Part shown: positions 17,203 to 25,586 of the stretch, piece by piece
Position numbering within the stretch: position 1 is the stretch's first letter
How the letters are laid out: each line of letters opens with the position of its first letter
Source of the DNA: Haloferax namakaokahaiae
GTDB lineage: Archaea; Halobacteriota; Halobacteria; Halobacteriales; Haloferacaceae
Assembly: GCF_042663225.1 (NCBI RefSeq)
Contig: NZ_JBHTAA010000001.1
Location: 868,001-932,000, forward strand
Length of the DNA stretch: 64,000 nt
Direction: 5' to 3'
Notes under the pieces: generated by a model
Seen by the model: only the letters and a program-made list of their open reading frames with translations
What the model was told of the DNA's origin: nothing
Databases searched by the model: none
Translations under genes and position numbers: made by a program

Positions 17203-17981
17203 CGGACGGACCACCGGCGCTCTCGGCGCGACACGTCTCACACGGATTCGGCAACGGTGCCATTCTCGAAGACGTGTCGCTGTCGGTCGAACCGGGTGAA
17301 ATCCTGGCCGTCGTCGGTCCCTCGGGGACCGGAAAGACGACGCTCTTTCGACTCCTGGCGCTGTTCGAACGGCCAGACAGTGGCACAATCGAACTCGCCG
17401 GGGACGACGTGTGGTCGATGCCGGACGACCGACGACTCGCCGTCCGCCGGAAAATCGGGATGGGGTTCCAGAATCGGAGTCTGTTTTCGACCACCGTCGC
17501 CGACAACGTCGCGTACGGCCTTCACGTCCGCGAGACGTGGCAGACGCGACTTCGCGGTGCCGTCTCGAAACTCGTCGGCGACGGAGAACTGCCAGCGCCG
17601 GTCAGCGAGGCGCTCGAAACCGTCGGGATGGCGGACAAGGCGTTCCGCGACGCGCGCTCGCTCTCGGCGGGTGAAGCCCAGCGCGTGGCAATCGCGCGAG
17701 CGCTCGCCCCCGAACCCGACATCCTCCTTCTCGACGAACCGACCTCGAATCTCGACCCGCGCAACACCGCGGTCATCGAGGCGACGATGCGCGCGGCACG
17801 AGACCGAGGTATCGCCGTCGCGCTGGCGACACACGACATGCAACAGGCCCAGCGCGTCTCCGACCGGACGGCGGTGCTCTTAGAGGGGACGTGCATCGAA
17901 TCTGGTCGCACGGAGCGGGTGTTCGAATCGCCCGCCGACGAGCGGGTCAGACAGTTCGTCAACGGCGAACTCGTCTACTGA
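17199..17981 (+). CDS. tupC: Tungstate-type ABC transporter ATP-binding protein
   Basis: 260 residues. Walker A GPSGTGKTT at about 44-52, Q-loop in MGFQNRS, signature LSAGEAQRV (canonical LSGGQ changed to LSAGE), Walker B ILLLDEPT, and the H-loop THDM. Energises the transporter formed with the two preceding genes. Confidence 0.85.
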   Translation: MTDGPPALSARHVSHGFGNGAILEDVSLSVEPGEILAVVGPSGTGKTTLFRLLALFERPDSGTIELAGDDVWSMPDDRRLAVRRKIGMGFQNRSLFSTTVADNVAYGLHVRETWQTRLRGAVSKLVGDGELPAPVSEALETVGMADKAFRDARSLSAGEAQRVAIARALAPEPDILLLDEPTSNLDPRNTAVIEATMRAARDRGIAVALATHDMQQAQRVSDRTAVLLEGTCIESGRTERVFESPADERVRQFVNGELVY

Positions 17982-18264
17982 CCAGTTCGGTTCACTGGCA
18001 GTCTGTTTCGAAGGAAGTACAAGAGTGTTCGTTGGTGAACAGACCCACCTCAATCGGCCCGTGACGTGTTGCAGATAGCAGACAATCGTCTGACACAGAT
18101 TTATGATTCAGTATGTGCATCCGTCGCTTGGGCGCGTACTCTCGGCCTCAGTTCCCATCTCCACTCGCGCGCCCGGCACACCACCACAACCGTTCTGGTT
18201 TCCCCCGGCACGGCAACTCGACGATTGGGCGCCTCCCCCGGCGCCACTCACGTCCCCGTTTTTC
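17982..18264. other. 283-bp intergenic stretch
   Basis: Lies between the end of tupC and the end of the convergent TrkA-type gene. An AT-richer patch, gatttatgattcagtatg, at 18097-18115 looks like a stray TATA/start, but the frame that follows has no recognisable protein and runs antisense through the TrkA gene. I see no gene here. Confidence 0.4.
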
Positions 18265-18918
18265 TCAGCCGAGGAGTTGCTCGTGAACGCGTTCGAGAGC
18301 GTTGCGCTCGGTGAGCAACGCGAGTCGGTCGCCGGGTTCGACGATCGTTCCGGGAAGCGGAATCGTCATCGGTTCGCGGCGGCGGCCGTGCGCGTAGATT
18401 CGCCCGTCGCCGTCGAGGTCGATTGCGGCGACGTGCTTGCCGACGATAGGGGCGTTCTCGGGCACGCTCACCGTCGCCAGTCGAAGGTGGTCGGTCAGGT
18501 CGCCGATGGCGTTGAAGTTGCCGCCGAGGAGCGCCGTCTTCGCACCGGCGGCACCGAGGCGTTCGGGGTAGATAATCTCGTCAACGTCGTCGGCGTAGCG
18601 CTCGTAAATCTCCTGTCTGTAGTCCTCGCTGATGCGCATGACCGTCCGACAGCCGTACTCTTTGCCGAGCATACACGCCGCGAAGTTCGTGTTCGGGTCG
18701 CCAGTCAGGCCGCCGACCGCCGACGCGTGCTCGACGCCGGCCTGTCTGAGGACGCTCTCGGTCCCGCCGTCGCCGAGGTACGCTTCGAACCCCTCTTCGG
18801 AGGCGCGTTCGACCTTCTTCTCGTCGTTATCGACCACGGTCACCGTATGACCCTCTTCTCGAAGCACCCGCGCGGTCCGTGCACCGACTCGTCCGTACCC
18901 AACGATAACGAAGTCCAT
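18265..18918 (-). CDS. TrkA-type potassium transport regulatory protein
   Basis: 217 residues: an N-terminal RCK-N Rossmann fold (VIVGYGRVGARTARVLREEG, NAD-binding GxGxxG) with the second-strand acid in VVDNDEKK, then an RCK-C domain from about residue 135. Such proteins gate K+ uptake systems in response to NAD(H) or nucleotides, and haloarchaea rely on high internal K+. No Trk membrane subunit is adjacent. ATG at 18918 chosen because it begins the first beta strand. Confidence 0.85.
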   Translation of the reverse strand: MDFVIVGYGRVGARTARVLREEGHTVTVVDNDEKKVERASEEGFEAYLGDGGTESVLRQAGVEHASAVGGLTGDPNTNFAACMLGKEYGCRTVMRISEDYRQEIYERYADDVDEIIYPERLGAAGAKTALLGGNFNAIGDLTDHLRLATVSVPENAPIVGKHVAAIDLDGDGRIYAHGRRREPMTIPLPGTIVEPGDRLALLTERNALERVHEQLLG

Positions 18919-18961
18919 GGTACTACCATACACACCGGGTAGCTAAAAGGTGGCCCTCGAT

Positions 18962-19579
18962 TCAAGGGCGGGCCTGTTCGAGTCGTTCGGTCAGCGACTC
19001 GATGGTCTCGGAGAGCGTCGGCGTGCCGAAGAGGGCGACGAGCATCGCACCGACGGTGTCGAACACGAGGTCCACGATAGTGTCGCCGAGTCCGTACTGG
19101 ACGAGCACCTCCTCGACGCCGAGTGCTTCGGCAGCGAGGCGGGCACTGAATTCGAGCACCTCCCAGAAGACGCCCGCCGCGAGCGTGAACAGCAGGATGA
19201 AGACGAACAAGAATCGCGGCGGGAAGTGGACCGCATCGGAGTACTCGTCGAAGACGCGCGCCGAGACGTAGCCGACGGCCGCGACGACGGACGCAGAGAG
19301 CGTGTGGGTGACGTGGTCCCACCAATTGATGTAGTTGTACGGCCCGAGCATCCCAATCGCATGAAGCAAGACGGCCGCGGTGAGCCACAAGCCGAGTAAG
19401 GGGTTGAGTCGAATCTCCCAGTCACGCTGGAGAATCGCCGGGAGGAACGTCACGCCGATTGCGAGCAGGGAGTTGACGACGACGCTCAGGTTTCGCGTGT
19501 ACGCCCCCGCGAGAAAGACGAGACAGATGGCTCCTTGCATCACCTGACTCGCCCGGTACTCGATGCCTCGCGGATACAT
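18962..19579 (-). CDS. Six-helix membrane protein (YjdF/DUF2238-like)
   Basis: 205 residues, about six membrane spans. The central NYINWWDHVTHTLSASVVAAVGYV (with WDHxxH) and the later GVFWEVLEFSARL resemble YjdF/DUF2238 proteins, in which the His/Glu residues are conserved. Function not known. ATG at 19579 (MYPRGIEYRA) is preferred over the upstream GTG. Confidence 0.7.
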   Translation of the reverse strand: MYPRGIEYRASQVMQGAICLVFLAGAYTRNLSVVVNSLLAIGVTFLPAILQRDWEIRLNPLLGLWLTAAVLLHAIGMLGPYNYINWWDHVTHTLSASVVAAVGYVSARVFDEYSDAVHFPPRFLFVFILLFTLAAGVFWEVLEFSARLAAEALGVEEVLVQYGLGDTIVDLVFDTVGAMLVALFGTPTLSETIESLTERLEQARP

Positions 19580-19674
19580 ACCTCCCGATAGGACCCCCAC
19601 CGGCTAAATGTAGGTTGTTAATTGGTAACACATGTACCGACACCGTTTTTCTCTCCGATTACATACGACCACCG

Positions 19675-20286
19675 ATGATGGCCACCACGCACGCCCTGGC
19701 CGGTGTCTTTATCGGCACCATCGTCTGGGCGTTGTTCCCCGAGGCCGGGACGCTCCCGGTTCTCGCGGCCGCAATCGGCGGTCTGTTCCCCGATTTTGAC
19801 CTCTATGCAGGACACAGAAAGACGCTTCACTTCCCCGTGTACTTCAGCGTACTCGCGGTGCCCGCGCTCGCGGTTGCCGTCTGGAACCCGACGCCAATCA
19901 CGCTCTCGGTGGCACTGTTCCTCGCCGCCGCAGGGTTGCACTCGGCCTCGGACGTCCTCGGCGGCGGACTCGAACTCAAGCCGTGGCTCGCAACGTCCGA
20001 GCGCGCGGTCTACGACCACTGGAACGGCCGATGGCTCGCACCGAAGCGCCTGATTCGCTACGACGGCGCGCCCGAAGACCTCATCTTGGCGACGTCGCTG
20101 GCGGTGCCGCCAGTCATCGTCTTCGACGGGACGATTCAACTGCTCGTCATCGGTGCTGTCGCCATTTCGGCCGTCTACGTGCTCCTTCGCAAGCCCATGG
20201 TGGCCGCAGCGGAGTACGTCGTCGCGGCGGTGCCCGACCACATCATCGACTACGTCCCCGAACGGTTCGTCCGCGACCTGCAGTAG
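19675..20286 (+). CDS. DUF457/YdjM-type membrane metal-dependent hydrolase
   Basis: 203 residues. The motifs TTHALAG, LFPDFD, AGHRKTLHFP and HSASDVLGGG spread His/Asp residues across membrane segments, as in the YdjM (LexA-regulated membrane hydrolase) family. Biochemical role unproven. A related but shorter protein is encoded in the provirus at 35,168. Two ATGs lie side by side at 19675 and 19678. Confidence 0.8.
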   Translation: MMATTHALAGVFIGTIVWALFPEAGTLPVLAAAIGGLFPDFDLYAGHRKTLHFPVYFSVLAVPALAVAVWNPTPITLSVALFLAAAGLHSASDVLGGGLELKPWLATSERAVYDHWNGRWLAPKRLIRYDGAPEDLILATSLAVPPVIVFDGTIQLLVIGAVAISAVYVLLRKPMVAAAEYVVAAVPDHIIDYVPERFVRDLQ

Positions 20287-20440
20287 GAACAACGCACTGC
20301 GCACGCTTACGACGGGTTTTTCCCTGCGCCGCTCACATCCGCGAGTGAAGCGAGAGGTTTGCGACGTAGGATACCGGGAATCTCTCTCTTCATTTGCTGT
20401 ATGTACTCGCCGAGCGAAGCGGAAACCCCGTCACCCCCTC

Positions 20441-21766
20441 TTAGTCTGTCGTCTCGGCAGTCGCCGTCGAAGCCGCATCGAGTGCCGATTCACGCCGATG
20501 GAGGGCGTAGGCACAGGCCACGGCGACGATACCAGACACCGTCGCAATGGCGAACGCCACGCGATAACCTGCGGCCGTGTAGACGCGCGCTCCGGCGAGC
20601 GTCTCGCCCGTCCAGTAGGTGTCGAGCGCGTAGCCCATCACCGCCGGCAGGATGGCCGCACCGAAGTAGCCGACGCTGTTTATCGCACCCGTCGCAGTCG
20701 CACTGGCCTCGGCGTCGTGACGCTCCTTGATGACGGTGAACGCGATAATCGTCCCACCCATGACGAAGAGCGCGACGAAGAGCAAGCCAGCGGCGACGAA
20801 CAGCGGCGGCGTCACGGTGACGAGCAACAGGCCGTAGGCGAGCGTGAAGAGCGTACACGAGACGACGATGAGTTCCGTCCGGTAGCCCAGACGGTCCGAG
20901 AGCGTCCCCATGAGGGGCGACCCGAGGAGGAAGCCGACGTTGCCGGCGAAGACGACCAGCGACGCCGTCTGGACGGAGACCTCGTAGAGGTTGGCGATGT
21001 ACGGGACACCCCACAGGCCGAGGAAGCTGAAGTTCACGCCCAAGACGAGAAACAGCATCGTCCCGAGTAACCACGTCTCGCGCTCGCGGAGGACGAGTTT
21101 CGTGTTCTCGATGACCGCCGAAAGCTCGACGCTCGACGTCGGCGATTCGACGCCCGAGAGCGGCGTGAATCCGGCGTCTTGGGGGCGGTCACGAATCAAC
21201 AGGAACGTCAGGACGGCGAGTCCGACACCGGCGACGCCGATAGCGAGAAGGACCGACCGCCAGTCGGCGGCGTCGATAGCGAGTGCCAGCGGCGTGCTTG
21301 CGAGCACGCCACCCATGCCGGCGGCCGCGACGGTCCAGCCGGTCATCGTCGCAAACTCGTCCGGACGGTACCAGTTGGCGAGGAAGCGAAGCGTCGCCGT
21401 GTAGAGGACGCTCCCGCCGAGACCCAACAGCGCCCGCGACGCGAACGAAATCGCGTAGGTCGGCGCGAGCGCGAAGCCGAAGACCCCGAGTGCCATGACG
21501 AGGAGTCCGCCGGCCGCGACGCGGCGTGACCCCGCTCGGTCAACCAAGATACCCGCCGGTAACTGCAGTCCGGCATAGATGTAGAAGAACGACGCGTGAA
21601 GCAGTCCGAGTTCCGCACCCGTCGTCTCGAACGCCCGCGAGAGGTCCTCGGCGAGGACCGCGGTCGTCACTCGGTGAAAACTAACGAGGAGAAATCCGAC
21701 GGCGAGCAGCGCCCACAACACCCATCGCCAGCGCGTTGGACTCGCCCGAATCGAGAACCGTGCCAT
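20441..21766 (-). CDS. MFS transporter
   Basis: 441 residues, twelve predicted membrane helices in two halves joined by a charged loop near residue 205. The first-half signature GILVDRAGSRR and second-half GTLSDRLGYR are classic MFS loops. The substrate cannot be inferred. ATG at 21766 preferred over the in-frame GTG two codons upstream. Confidence 0.85.
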   Translation of the reverse strand: MARFSIRASPTRWRWVLWALLAVGFLLVSFHRVTTAVLAEDLSRAFETTGAELGLLHASFFYIYAGLQLPAGILVDRAGSRRVAAGGLLVMALGVFGFALAPTYAISFASRALLGLGGSVLYTATLRFLANWYRPDEFATMTGWTVAAAGMGGVLASTPLALAIDAADWRSVLLAIGVAGVGLAVLTFLLIRDRPQDAGFTPLSGVESPTSSVELSAVIENTKLVLRERETWLLGTMLFLVLGVNFSFLGLWGVPYIANLYEVSVQTASLVVFAGNVGFLLGSPLMGTLSDRLGYRTELIVVSCTLFTLAYGLLLVTVTPPLFVAAGLLFVALFVMGGTIIAFTVIKERHDAEASATATGAINSVGYFGAAILPAVMGYALDTYWTGETLAGARVYTAAGYRVAFAIATVSGIVAVACAYALHRRESALDAASTATAETTD

Positions 21767-21772
21767 GGTCAC

Positions 21773-22127
21773 GAGTCAAAGCCTGCGTGTAAATGTCTGT
21801 CGTGGAGTGCCGAATTCCGGACGTTCACACTCGCGCGTCAGTACGAGTGAAAGTATAACTCCAGAATCACGTCGAGACTGACCTTGCGAGATAATAACAC
21901 ATTACACGCGAGCGTTGTGATTTCCTCAGTGATGGCCGTCTCAAACACCGGAACGGTGGCACGCAGATGCCGTCGTCCACCAGTATCGTGCGTCTCGTTA
22001 GCGTCTGAGAGATTCGAGGGAGACTGCAAGTGAGGATTGGTAATAGTCTCGTATTCAGCGGGTTAAGCGATTGTTCAGGCTGATTAGGAAGTCCATTGCT
22101 AATTCACTTTCAGACAAATACCGCACT
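21773..22127. other. 355-bp AT-richer intergenic stretch
   Basis: Holds the divergent start regions of the MFS and GNAT genes. A minus-strand frame at 21838-22029 ends ACNVLLSRKVSLDVILELYFHSY, which reads like a protein tail, but there is no promoter or recognisable family, so it may be a gene remnant. The base composition is lower in GC than the flanking genes. Confidence 0.35.
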
Positions 22128-23267
22128 ATGTCGGTGCGAAAAGTATTGGAGGACGAAGCAGGCAGCGACGACGCCTACGAGATTCGGTGGTACCAGCCCC
22201 GAGATAGAGCGGCGTTCATGGACCTGTACGAACTCGCCTTCAATCAACGCAGCGAAGCGTGGTTCTCGTGGAAGTACGAACAGAACCCCTACGCGGAACG
22301 AGTTCCGATTATCCTCGCCGACAAAGACGGTGAAATCGCCGGACTCAGGCCCTTCATTCCACTCCCCCTACGCGTCGGAGACCAGACGTACACCGCCCAC
22401 CAACTCGTCGATCTCGTCGTCCACCCCGACCACCGCCGACAGGGGTTGATGACGCGGATGTCTCGATGGATGAACGCCGCCATCTGGGACGATTCGGCGG
22501 CGACGTTCACCTACGCCAATCCCCCCGCCCACCGCGGCTTGATGAAGATGACGAGCGACCACTGGACGAACCACGACCTCGGCACGTTCGTCCGCTACGA
22601 GCGACTCAACGACATCTCGGCGTTTCTGACCGCCGACCACCCGCTGTCAGTTCGCCTCGGCGCGGCAGCGATAGAGCCGTACTATAAAGTCAAACACCGC
22701 GTCCAAGACCGCCTCGCCGACGACGGGGCCGAACTCACGGTCACACGCACCGAGACGGTTCCAATTTCGACGCTGACGCAACTCTACGAACGCGCACCGC
22801 CGACGGCGGCGCACATCCTCCGCGACGAGACGTTCTACCAGTGGCGCTTTTCGGAACCGGACCGCCAGTTCGTCACCTACGTCGCAGAACGCGATTCGAC
22901 CCCCGTGGCCGCCATCGTCGTCGGGACGAGCGAACACGGCGGGTCGCCATCGACGGCTGAACTCGTCGAAGTCCTCCCACTGAACGGCGGCGACGACGCT
23001 GCTGGTGCCTTCTCGGCGCTCCTCTCGGAGATTACCGACGACTTCGCCTCGAACGACCACATCTGTGCGTCGTGTCTCAGCATCCCCCACGAGGTGTTCG
23101 CCGCCCACGGGTTCACCAGAACCGACGAGTTCCCCCTCTCGAAGTTCGTCGATGAGACGACGTTCATCGTCTGTCCGCTCGGTGGGCTGTCGGACGAGGC
23201 GACGAAAGCGCAGTTGACAGAGGACGGGTCGTGGACGATGTCGTACTGCGTGCGATTGTTAGGCTGA
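22128..23267 (+). CDS. GNAT-family N-acetyltransferase
   Basis: 379 residues. The acetyl-CoA-binding signature HQLVDLVVHPDHRRQGLMTRM (about residues 107-127) marks a GNAT domain in the first half; the second half is probably a second, degenerate GNAT domain. It resembles haloarchaeal FemAB/GNAT-like proteins near cell-surface genes. Substrate unknown. ATG at 22128 is preferred because the upstream in-frame residues are low-complexity and AT-rich. Confidence 0.8.
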   Translation: MSVRKVLEDEAGSDDAYEIRWYQPRDRAAFMDLYELAFNQRSEAWFSWKYEQNPYAERVPIILADKDGEIAGLRPFIPLPLRVGDQTYTAHQLVDLVVHPDHRRQGLMTRMSRWMNAAIWDDSAATFTYANPPAHRGLMKMTSDHWTNHDLGTFVRYERLNDISAFLTADHPLSVRLGAAAIEPYYKVKHRVQDRLADDGAELTVTRTETVPISTLTQLYERAPPTAAHILRDETFYQWRFSEPDRQFVTYVAERDSTPVAAIVVGTSEHGGSPSTAELVEVLPLNGGDDAAGAFSALLSEITDDFASNDHICASCLSIPHEVFAAHGFTRTDEFPLSKFVDETTFIVCPLGGLSDEATKAQLTEDGSWTMSYCVRLLG

Positions 23268-23358
23268 GACTGCGTGCGGTTGCTTGGGTGTGACCACGAG
23301 CAGTTGATGGAGTACGGAGCGAGTGATTATCCGAACGTAGTGACTCTATACAGAGACC

Positions 23359-23559
23359 ATGACGACCAGACGGTGTCCAGACTGCGGTGTGACGATGGAG
23401 GAGATGGAGCTACGGACCGAAGACGGATTCACGCTCAATCTCGTGACGAACGAGCCGAAACCGGGCGTGCTCGGCGGGCTTGGACTGAAAGAGAAGCTCA
23501 AGCCGGTGACCGTGGTGTGTCCGGAGTGTGGGTTGATTCGGCAGTACGCGGAGGAGTAG
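23359..23559 (+). CDS. Small double zinc-knuckle protein
   Basis: 66 residues with two CxxC pairs, CPDCG near the start and CPECG near the end, forming one four-cysteine zinc ribbon around a central beta segment. Widespread in haloarchaea as a nucleic-acid-binding-like zinc ribbon protein. Function unknown. Confidence 0.75.
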   Translation: MTTRRCPDCGVTMEEMELRTEDGFTLNLVTNEPKPGVLGGLGLKEKLKPVTVVCPECGLIRQYAEE

Positions 23560-23669
23560 CGATGGTACAGGGTTTCTTCTAGGGTTCGACACTCACGTCT
23601 CAGGTCGAGTGAAACTGAACCACGTGAGTCGGGCTAGTTGTTAAATATCCTGAATTTCAAGAAATGTGT

Positions 23670-24314
23670 ATGCCGGATGCAACCAGGCGGAGGTTTCTGC
23701 AGAGAGCAGGTATCGCGTCAGCAGTTACTGGTGCCGGCTTGCTCAGCACCGTTGGAAACGCAACGGCGACCTGGGGTGGTGACGTGAAAATTCGGGGGTT
23801 CGACGTGAGTGACACGCAGGTCTATCCGGACCGAGGGGAAGAACTCGAACTTTCGATTAAACTGAGAAACACCTACGACGAGGAGAAAGTCGCCTTCGTG
23901 ATTCCGTACATGGATGGCGAGACGAACTACTCCTACTACGAGCGGATGTACCTGAATCCGGAGACGATGGGTGGAAACGCCGTCGTCCTCTCGCCGCACG
24001 AAGAGACGTGGGAGGACTTTCGTTGGGTCCCGCCGCTCAAGCTCAAACCGGGGATTTACAACATCAAATTGAACGTGTGTGAAGACAACCACGTGGGGTT
24101 CTGGAACACGTACGATTCGTGGATGATTTCGAACGCCATCGCCGCGGGCCTCGACGTTGACCCCGGTTGTTACGGTGCGGTCAAAGACTACCAGAGCGAA
24201 ATTCGGTCGTCCGGTGGACCGGGACAACCCCCCGTCGCGGGACCGATGGCCATCCCGGGGCTCATCTCGCTGATTTACAGCCAGAGCCAGGTCGCCAGCC
24301 AGTGTTCTGACTAG
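23670..24314 (+). CDS. Tat-exported protein of unknown function
   Basis: 214 residues. Tat signal RRRFLQRAGIASAVTGAGLLSTVGNATA with likely cleavage after ATA and no lipobox, so a secreted soluble protein. The mature part looks like a beta-sandwich (IRGFDVSDTQVYPDRGEELELSIKLRN), similar in style to archaeal CARDB-like domains. TTAAATATCC at 23641-23650 is 26 bp before the ATG at 23670, which decides that start over the one at 23664. Confidence 0.7.
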   Translation: MPDATRRRFLQRAGIASAVTGAGLLSTVGNATATWGGDVKIRGFDVSDTQVYPDRGEELELSIKLRNTYDEEKVAFVIPYMDGETNYSYYERMYLNPETMGGNAVVLSPHEETWEDFRWVPPLKLKPGIYNIKLNVCEDNHVGFWNTYDSWMISNAIAAGLDVDPGCYGAVKDYQSEIRSSGGPGQPPVAGPMAIPGLISLIYSQSQVASQCSD

Positions 24315-24370
24315 ACTGCGGTGCCCGGTCTACAGCAGTGACTTTCTTCGGCCGGGATTAGAACTCACTC

Positions 24371-24387
24371 GCAACGCTGAGCGTTGC
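24371..24387. terminator. Hairpin after the exported protein
   Basis: GCAACGC-TGA-GCGTTGC, perfect 7-bp stem, 57 bp after the stop codon at 24314. Possible transcript end between the host gene and the integrated element. Confidence 0.35.
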
Positions 24388-24474
24388 TCGCTGTACACAC
24401 CCATGGCTGATGGCTTTTTGCTCAGAACTCGTCACGCCGAGACGAAATGCACCGCTCAGGAGTCTAATTTCGTA

Positions 24475-24491
24475 AGAAGCCTAGGCCGGGA
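24475..24491 (+). repeat. Left copy of 17-bp direct repeat, candidate att core
   Basis: AGAAGCCTAGGCCGGGA, identical to 26973-26989. It contains the 8-bp palindrome GCCTAGGC. It lies just outside the first integrase gene, and the bases on both sides differ between the copies, so the repeat is exactly 17 bp. This is where an att core of an integrase-carrying element is expected. I do not see a tRNA gene overlapping it. Confidence 0.6.
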
Positions 24492-24514
24492 AGAACCGCG
24501 GGCACTCGTCCGCC

Positions 24515-24564
24515 GGGCGTTTTCACGCCCACGTACCCGGTGTGCCGTTTAGGGGTGTACCCGG
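24515..24564 (+). promoter_or_regulatory. Hairpin and direct repeats in integrase leader
   Basis: GGGCGT-TTTC-ACGCCC (24515-24530) is a perfect 6-bp stem. It is followed by two copies of GTACCCGG (24533-24540 and 24557-24564), 24 bp apart, close before the integrase ATG. They may be integrase arm-binding sites or autoregulatory elements. Confidence 0.35.
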
Positions 24565-24573
24565 AGAACACCA

Positions 24574-25581
24574 ATGGCACTCAAAGCCACACCGCCACAC
24601 GAAGCGAAGAACCGATTTCTGAAGGACAAGGAGCCGGGCGTGACCCGGAAGACTCTGAAGAACTACCGAACCAGTCTGCGGCAGTTCTGCAACTGGCTGG
24701 ACGAACAGGGAGTCCAGACCCTCAACAACCTCGACAGCGAACTCATCCAGCGGTACAAGGAGTACCGCCTGTCCAACGTGAAGGTCATCACAGCCCGGCA
24801 GGATATGATGACCATCAAGCAGTTCATCGAGTTCTGCGAACACATTGCGGCAGTCCCACGCGGGATGGCCGATATGGTTCGGATTCCCCAAGTCAGCGAG
24901 AACGACGAGATTTGTGACGACCTCCTCACTCGGGAGGAGGCCGTGGGGGTACTCGACTTCCTCAGCAAGTACCAGTACGCCAGCAACCGGCACGTCACGC
25001 TCTTGATTCTGTGGAAGACTGGGATGCGAATCAGCGGTCTTCGGGCGCTCGACCTCGGCGACTTCGATGATGGTCGTCCGGCGTTCCAACTCCGTCACCG
25101 ACCCCAGACAGGAACGCCACTCAAGAACAAGGAGAAGGCCGAACGGGACGTTCTCATCACGCCCGATATGGCCGAGGTCATCACGGACTACATCGACCAG
25201 AACCGCCCCGACGTGAAGGACGAACACGGCAGGAAGCCGCTCCTCGCATCGAAGAACGGTCGGGTTGTGGAGACCACCATCCAGCGGTACGTCTACACGG
25301 CGACCCGTCCGTGCATCTACAACGGCGGGAACTGCCCGTTCGACCGGGAACTCGACACCTGCGAGGCCCTATCGTGGAACGCTTCGTCCAAGTGCCCCGG
25401 CTCGGTCAGCCCGCACGCGCTCCGCCGTGGGTACGTGACTGCGGCTCGGAACGCGGGCCAGCCGAAGGACGTGACTGGCGAGCGAGTCAATATGAGCGGG
25501 AAGGTGCTGGATAAGCACTACGACAAGGGGACGAGTGCAGAGAAGGCCGAGAGGCGGAGGGACTACATAAGAGATATTTAA
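24574..25581 (+). CDS. Tyrosine recombinase (integrase 1)
   Basis: 335 residues. An N-terminal SAM-like DNA-binding domain (about 1-105) precedes the catalytic domain. Catalytic residues visible: first Arg in WKTGMRISGLRALD, HxxR box HALRRGYV, and the nucleophile Tyr in LDKHYDKGT near the C-terminus. A cysteine cluster (CIYNGGNCPF, DTCEAL, KCPG) sits between the catalytic segments, as in other haloarchaeal XerC/D-like integrases. It lies 83 bp inside the left direct repeat and is followed 5 bp after its stop by a convergent PLD-fold gene. Confidence 0.9.
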   Translation: MALKATPPHEAKNRFLKDKEPGVTRKTLKNYRTSLRQFCNWLDEQGVQTLNNLDSELIQRYKEYRLSNVKVITARQDMMTIKQFIEFCEHIAAVPRGMADMVRIPQVSENDEICDDLLTREEAVGVLDFLSKYQYASNRHVTLLILWKTGMRISGLRALDLGDFDDGRPAFQLRHRPQTGTPLKNKEKAERDVLITPDMAEVITDYIDQNRPDVKDEHGRKPLLASKNGRVVETTIQRYVYTATRPCIYNGGNCPFDRELDTCEALSWNASSKCPGSVSPHALRRGYVTAARNAGQPKDVTGERVNMSGKVLDKHYDKGTSAEKAERRRDYIRDI

Positions 25582-25586
25582 TCCGT

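Noticed and set aside
18103..18942. Rightward 279-codon open frame
   Set aside because: Antisense to the TrkA-type gene, which has clear RCK motifs. The frame is open because of high GC.
21838..22029. Minus-strand 63-codon frame
   Set aside because: No promoter, family or neighbour supports it. It is mentioned only as a possible remnant.
24330..24370. Possible minus-strand tRNA 3' end (ggccgggattagaact)
   Set aside because: It resembles a reversed T-arm, but the T-stem does not pair and no acceptor, anticodon or D arm could be built around it. Integration into a tRNA gene is therefore not supported here.
24486..24540. Three-way-junction fold in the integrase 1 leader, similar in plan to the leaders of operons A and B
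   Set aside because: Stems can be drawn, but the loop sequence is not shared and GC-rich DNA forms such stems easily. Only the two leaders with the identical hexaloop are reported.
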